Source of the DNA: an uncultured Acetatifactor sp.
GTDB lineage: Bacteria; Bacillota; Clostridia; Lachnospirales; Lachnospiraceae
Length of the DNA: 24,689 nt
Reading direction: 5' to 3'
NCBI GenBank assembly: GCA_910585665.1
Contig: CAJUFI010000066.1
Coordinates: 1-24,689 of the forward strand
Made by a program: the position numbers and the translations under genes. The stretch's first letter is position 1; each line of letters opens with the position of its first letter. Positions 22,733 through 24,689 of the stretch are shown here, in pieces. A model generated the notes under the pieces. It made no database searches. It worked only from the letters and a program-made list of their open reading frames with translations, and was not told the origin of the DNA.

Positions 22733-22774
22733 GTATCTCAGTGTTATGGCCAACGTGCTCTGAGACAGAGATAC
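22733..22774. repeat. Inverted repeat downstream of the integrase remnant
   Basis: GTATCTC (22733-22739) and GAGATAC (22768-22774). An alternative TCTCAG/CTGAGA pairing (22736-22741 with 22760-22765) uses overlapping bases. The position just after an integrase gene suggests the end or attachment region of the lost mobile element, but no crossover core could be identified. Confidence 0.35.
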
Positions 22775-22887
22775 TTTGGGTTTTGATGCCGTTATGTGGG
22801 GGATAACGGTGAATGGTGCGACAGAGGAAGCCATGAGGAGCTGGCAGAAAAGGAGAGCGTGTACGCTCAGATGCGGAGGATGCAGCA

Positions 22888-23553
22888 TCAGGCCTTTTCC
22901 TGATGCCAACGCTCCACCTGTAGCTGGGGCAGAATGTCCCTGGGCAGGACAAGCAGCAAGGTGCCCTTTTTTACGGAGATGGAGCTTTCCATCCCCTTGA
23001 ACTCATTGCTGATGCCAAGGGGGAAAGTGCTGTGTAGGACGGCATCGCTGAGCTCGTATTTCAGACCACACAAGTTTACGCCCTGACATTCATTTGTATA
23101 GGAAAAAACGGACAGAAATCCTTGACTTCTCCTGGGCAGCGTCAGCTGGCAGTCGGTAATAGCGGTCAGGACATTGACCCCGTCATAAAGGAAACCTTGC
23201 CTGCCGCCTTGGGACAGGAAGGCCAGCAGCTGGATATTGGCGATGGTATGCTCGATGCGCCCCCCTGTGCCGCAGTAGAGATGGAACTGGGAAAAGCCCT
23301 CCAGTATGCCCTCTTTCAGGGCGGCCAGGGTATCCGTGTCATCCTTGTGGGGATTGAGCCGGACTACGTTGGAATGGGTGGGGCAGTACCCCAGGGTATC
23401 GAAATCCCCGATAATCAGGTTCGGTTTGATGCGGGCTTCCTCCAGATAGCGCAGCCCGCCGTCCACGGCAATTACATAATCATTTGCGGTTGGGGTGAAG
23501 TCAAGTCCTGTGTTTTTGCCTGCGCATACCAGATAGCAGATTCCCTGTTTCAT
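22888..23553 (-). CDS. thiN: Thiamine pyrophosphokinase
   Basis: 221 residues. It transfers pyrophosphate from ATP to thiamine, giving thiamine diphosphate, in the cytosol. Motifs: AVDGGLRYL (D31), IGDFDTLG (48-55), KDDTDTLAAL (70-79), then GGRIEHTIANIQLL, all typical of bacterial ThiN. ATG 23553 follows AAAGGAG at 10 bases; the longer reading to 23604 has no ribosome site. It is often found with rsgA and rpe in Firmicutes, but neither is adjacent here. No thiamine riboswitch (CTGAGA...ACCTGATC) is visible upstream. Confidence 0.92.
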   Translation of the reverse strand: MKQGICYLVCAGKNTGLDFTPTANDYVIAVDGGLRYLEEARIKPNLIIGDFDTLGYCPTHSNVVRLNPHKDDTDTLAALKEGILEGFSQFHLYCGTGGRIEHTIANIQLLAFLSQGGRQGFLYDGVNVLTAITDCQLTLPRRSQGFLSVFSYTNECQGVNLCGLKYELSDAVLHSTFPLGISNEFKGMESSISVKKGTLLLVLPRDILPQLQVERWHQEKA

Positions 23554-23802
23554 AGTGGAGAGACTCCTTTCTTTATTTGTGCTCGCGGTCACAAAAACTG
23601 CCATAAATGCTCTTCTTCATTGTAATCCCGCTCACAAGAGAAGGGGAGGCGGACATACCGGCAAATTGCAGCCCTCGTGAGGATAGTTGCGCTTTCTTTA
23701 CCTATTTTTTATTCCATTCTATATCAGCCGCAAAAGAAAAACAAGACAAATAACAAAAAAGCAAATCAAGGCTGGAGACATGGTGAACCGGCTTGCCGAA
23801 CA

Positions 23803-24669
23803 TTATCTCAGGTATTTTTCCATATGTGACAGGTCGTAGAAGCCGCATTCATGGGCCACCTGGGTCTTGGACAGGCGCCCCTCCTCCAAAAGCTTCCTGG
23901 CCTGTGCCGCCCGGTAGGCCATCAGGTAGTGTATGGGCGTGCAGTCGCAGACTTCCTTGAATTTCCGCATGAAAGTGGGCCTGGACATAATGGCACATTT
24001 GCATAAAGTGTCTATATCAATCCGTTGGGCATAATTGTGGTGGATGTACTCCAAGGTCCGGATGATGGCCTGGTTCGTCTCCAACAGGGCATTCCCCTCG
24101 CCGTGAATCTGGCGGTACAGCAGCGCGGACATCCAATACACGATTTTCGCGATGGTGCAGTGTTTCAGCGGCAGCCATTCCCGGAAAGGGGAATGGCCTT
24201 CGTCGATGATGTCGATGTCGTTCTGCAAGCAGACCAGTCTCTGAGCGTTCAGGTGCAGAAACAGCCGTTGGTCATAGCGGTGGCGCAGAAAGGGCTCGAT
24301 TTCCATCAACAGGTCATACCCTGGGACGTTTGCATGTTCCGGCAGGTACATATCAATGAAAGAAGGTTTCAGCAGAAGATGATAGACATCCATATGACTG
24401 GAATCGATGTAGGCATGGACGATGTTGGGCGGAATCACGAAGACATCGCCCTTCTGGGCAGAGAACTCATTCTCCTCAATCAGATGGAAGCCGCTGCCGG
24501 ACAGGACGATATTGATTTCATAGAATTCATGCCAGTGGGGCTCGATGGAATAATCTGTGTAGAGGAAAGCCCGGGCCAGGGGGGATTCCTCAGGGAAGTT
24601 GCATTTCAGGTCACAGTGGAATTGGCTTTCTATCTTCTCATACTTCGCATACTGATATATGCTAAAGAA
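23803..24669 (-). pseudogene. AraC-family transcriptional regulator, start and end both abnormal
   Basis: The frame open from 24669 encodes an N-terminal cupin-type ligand domain (EPHWHEFYEINIVLSGSG, GDVFVIPPN) and a C-terminal AraC DNA-binding domain (IDIDTLCKCAIMSRPTFMRKF, then TQVAHECGFYDLSHMEKY). Between the upstream stop (24672-24670) and GTG 24438 there is no in-frame ATG, GTG or TTG, although the cupin domain clearly begins before 24438. ATGs at 24650 and 24641 are in another frame. The protein stops inside the second helix-turn-helix, roughly 20 residues early; another frame continues with MFGKPVHHV. Frameshifts at both ends, or sequencing errors, would explain this. It could be translated from a rare start. 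Confidence 0.7.
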
Positions 24670-24689
24670 TTATAAAAATCAATTGCTCC

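Noticed and set aside
23554..23802. Possible thiamine (TPP) riboswitch before thiN
   Set aside because: None of the conserved TPP aptamer strings could be found in the minus-strand leader.

Overview
The window looks like chromosome of an endospore-forming member of the Clostridia, most likely Lachnospiraceae. The evidence is a spoIIA operon (spoIIAA-spoIIAB-sigF) followed by spoVA genes, a valyl T-box leader in front of valS, strong AGGAGG ribosome sites, and a fairly GC-rich composition with scattered AT-rich scars. Family assignments were made by reading the translations; no database search was run.

Layout. 1-7 kb is a mosaic of single genes: a methyltransferase (minus), a lone anaerobic cobaltochelatase (cbiK), a family 27 glycoside hydrolase, a DUF218 membrane protein behind a long structured leader, and an Rpn-type nuclease (minus) with a repeat-built coiled-coil tail. 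7.2-8.7 kb holds an orphan polysaccharide co-polymerase fused to a tyrosine-kinase-like ATPase. 8.9-14.1 kb is housekeeping: promoter, T-box, valS, folC and a 57-codon gene missing from ordinary gene lists. 14.1-20.7 kb is a zinc-ribbon/TPR protein, spoIIAA-AB-sigF, a membrane-anchored GH25 lysozyme, then spoVAB-spoVAA-spoVAC. The last three follow a convincing sigma-G type promoter. They are in swapped order compared with Bacillus, and spoVAD/AE do not follow. 20.7-22.7 kb is an AT-richer accessory patch: gene fragments, two tiny ORFs, a hicAB toxin-antitoxin pair and the 3' half of a tyrosine integrase. thiN and a damaged AraC regulator close the window.

Main discovery. A family of exactly 100-bp palindromic elements (ends GGAA...TTCC) occurs at 6721-6820 and 22545-22644, with a third partial copy at 1-55. 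The two full copies are flanked by a 3-bp TAA/TTA duplication. Each splits a reading frame that is restored precisely when the element and one duplication are removed; in the integrase this brings back the catalytic tyrosine. The two copies differ at about a third of positions. Even so, they keep identical length and conserved ends, the paired arms change together, and an unpaired 3x3 block stays at the same place. This points to a non-autonomous mobile element that moves as a folded structure.

Other points of interest are in-frame tandem repeats inside ValS (18 bp x5) and the Rpn protein (21 bp x4) with a possible internal start, a Gly/Pro/Arg-rich insertion in SpoIIAB, tandem Spo0A-like boxes before the polysaccharide gene, and a possible RNA switch before the DUF218 gene.
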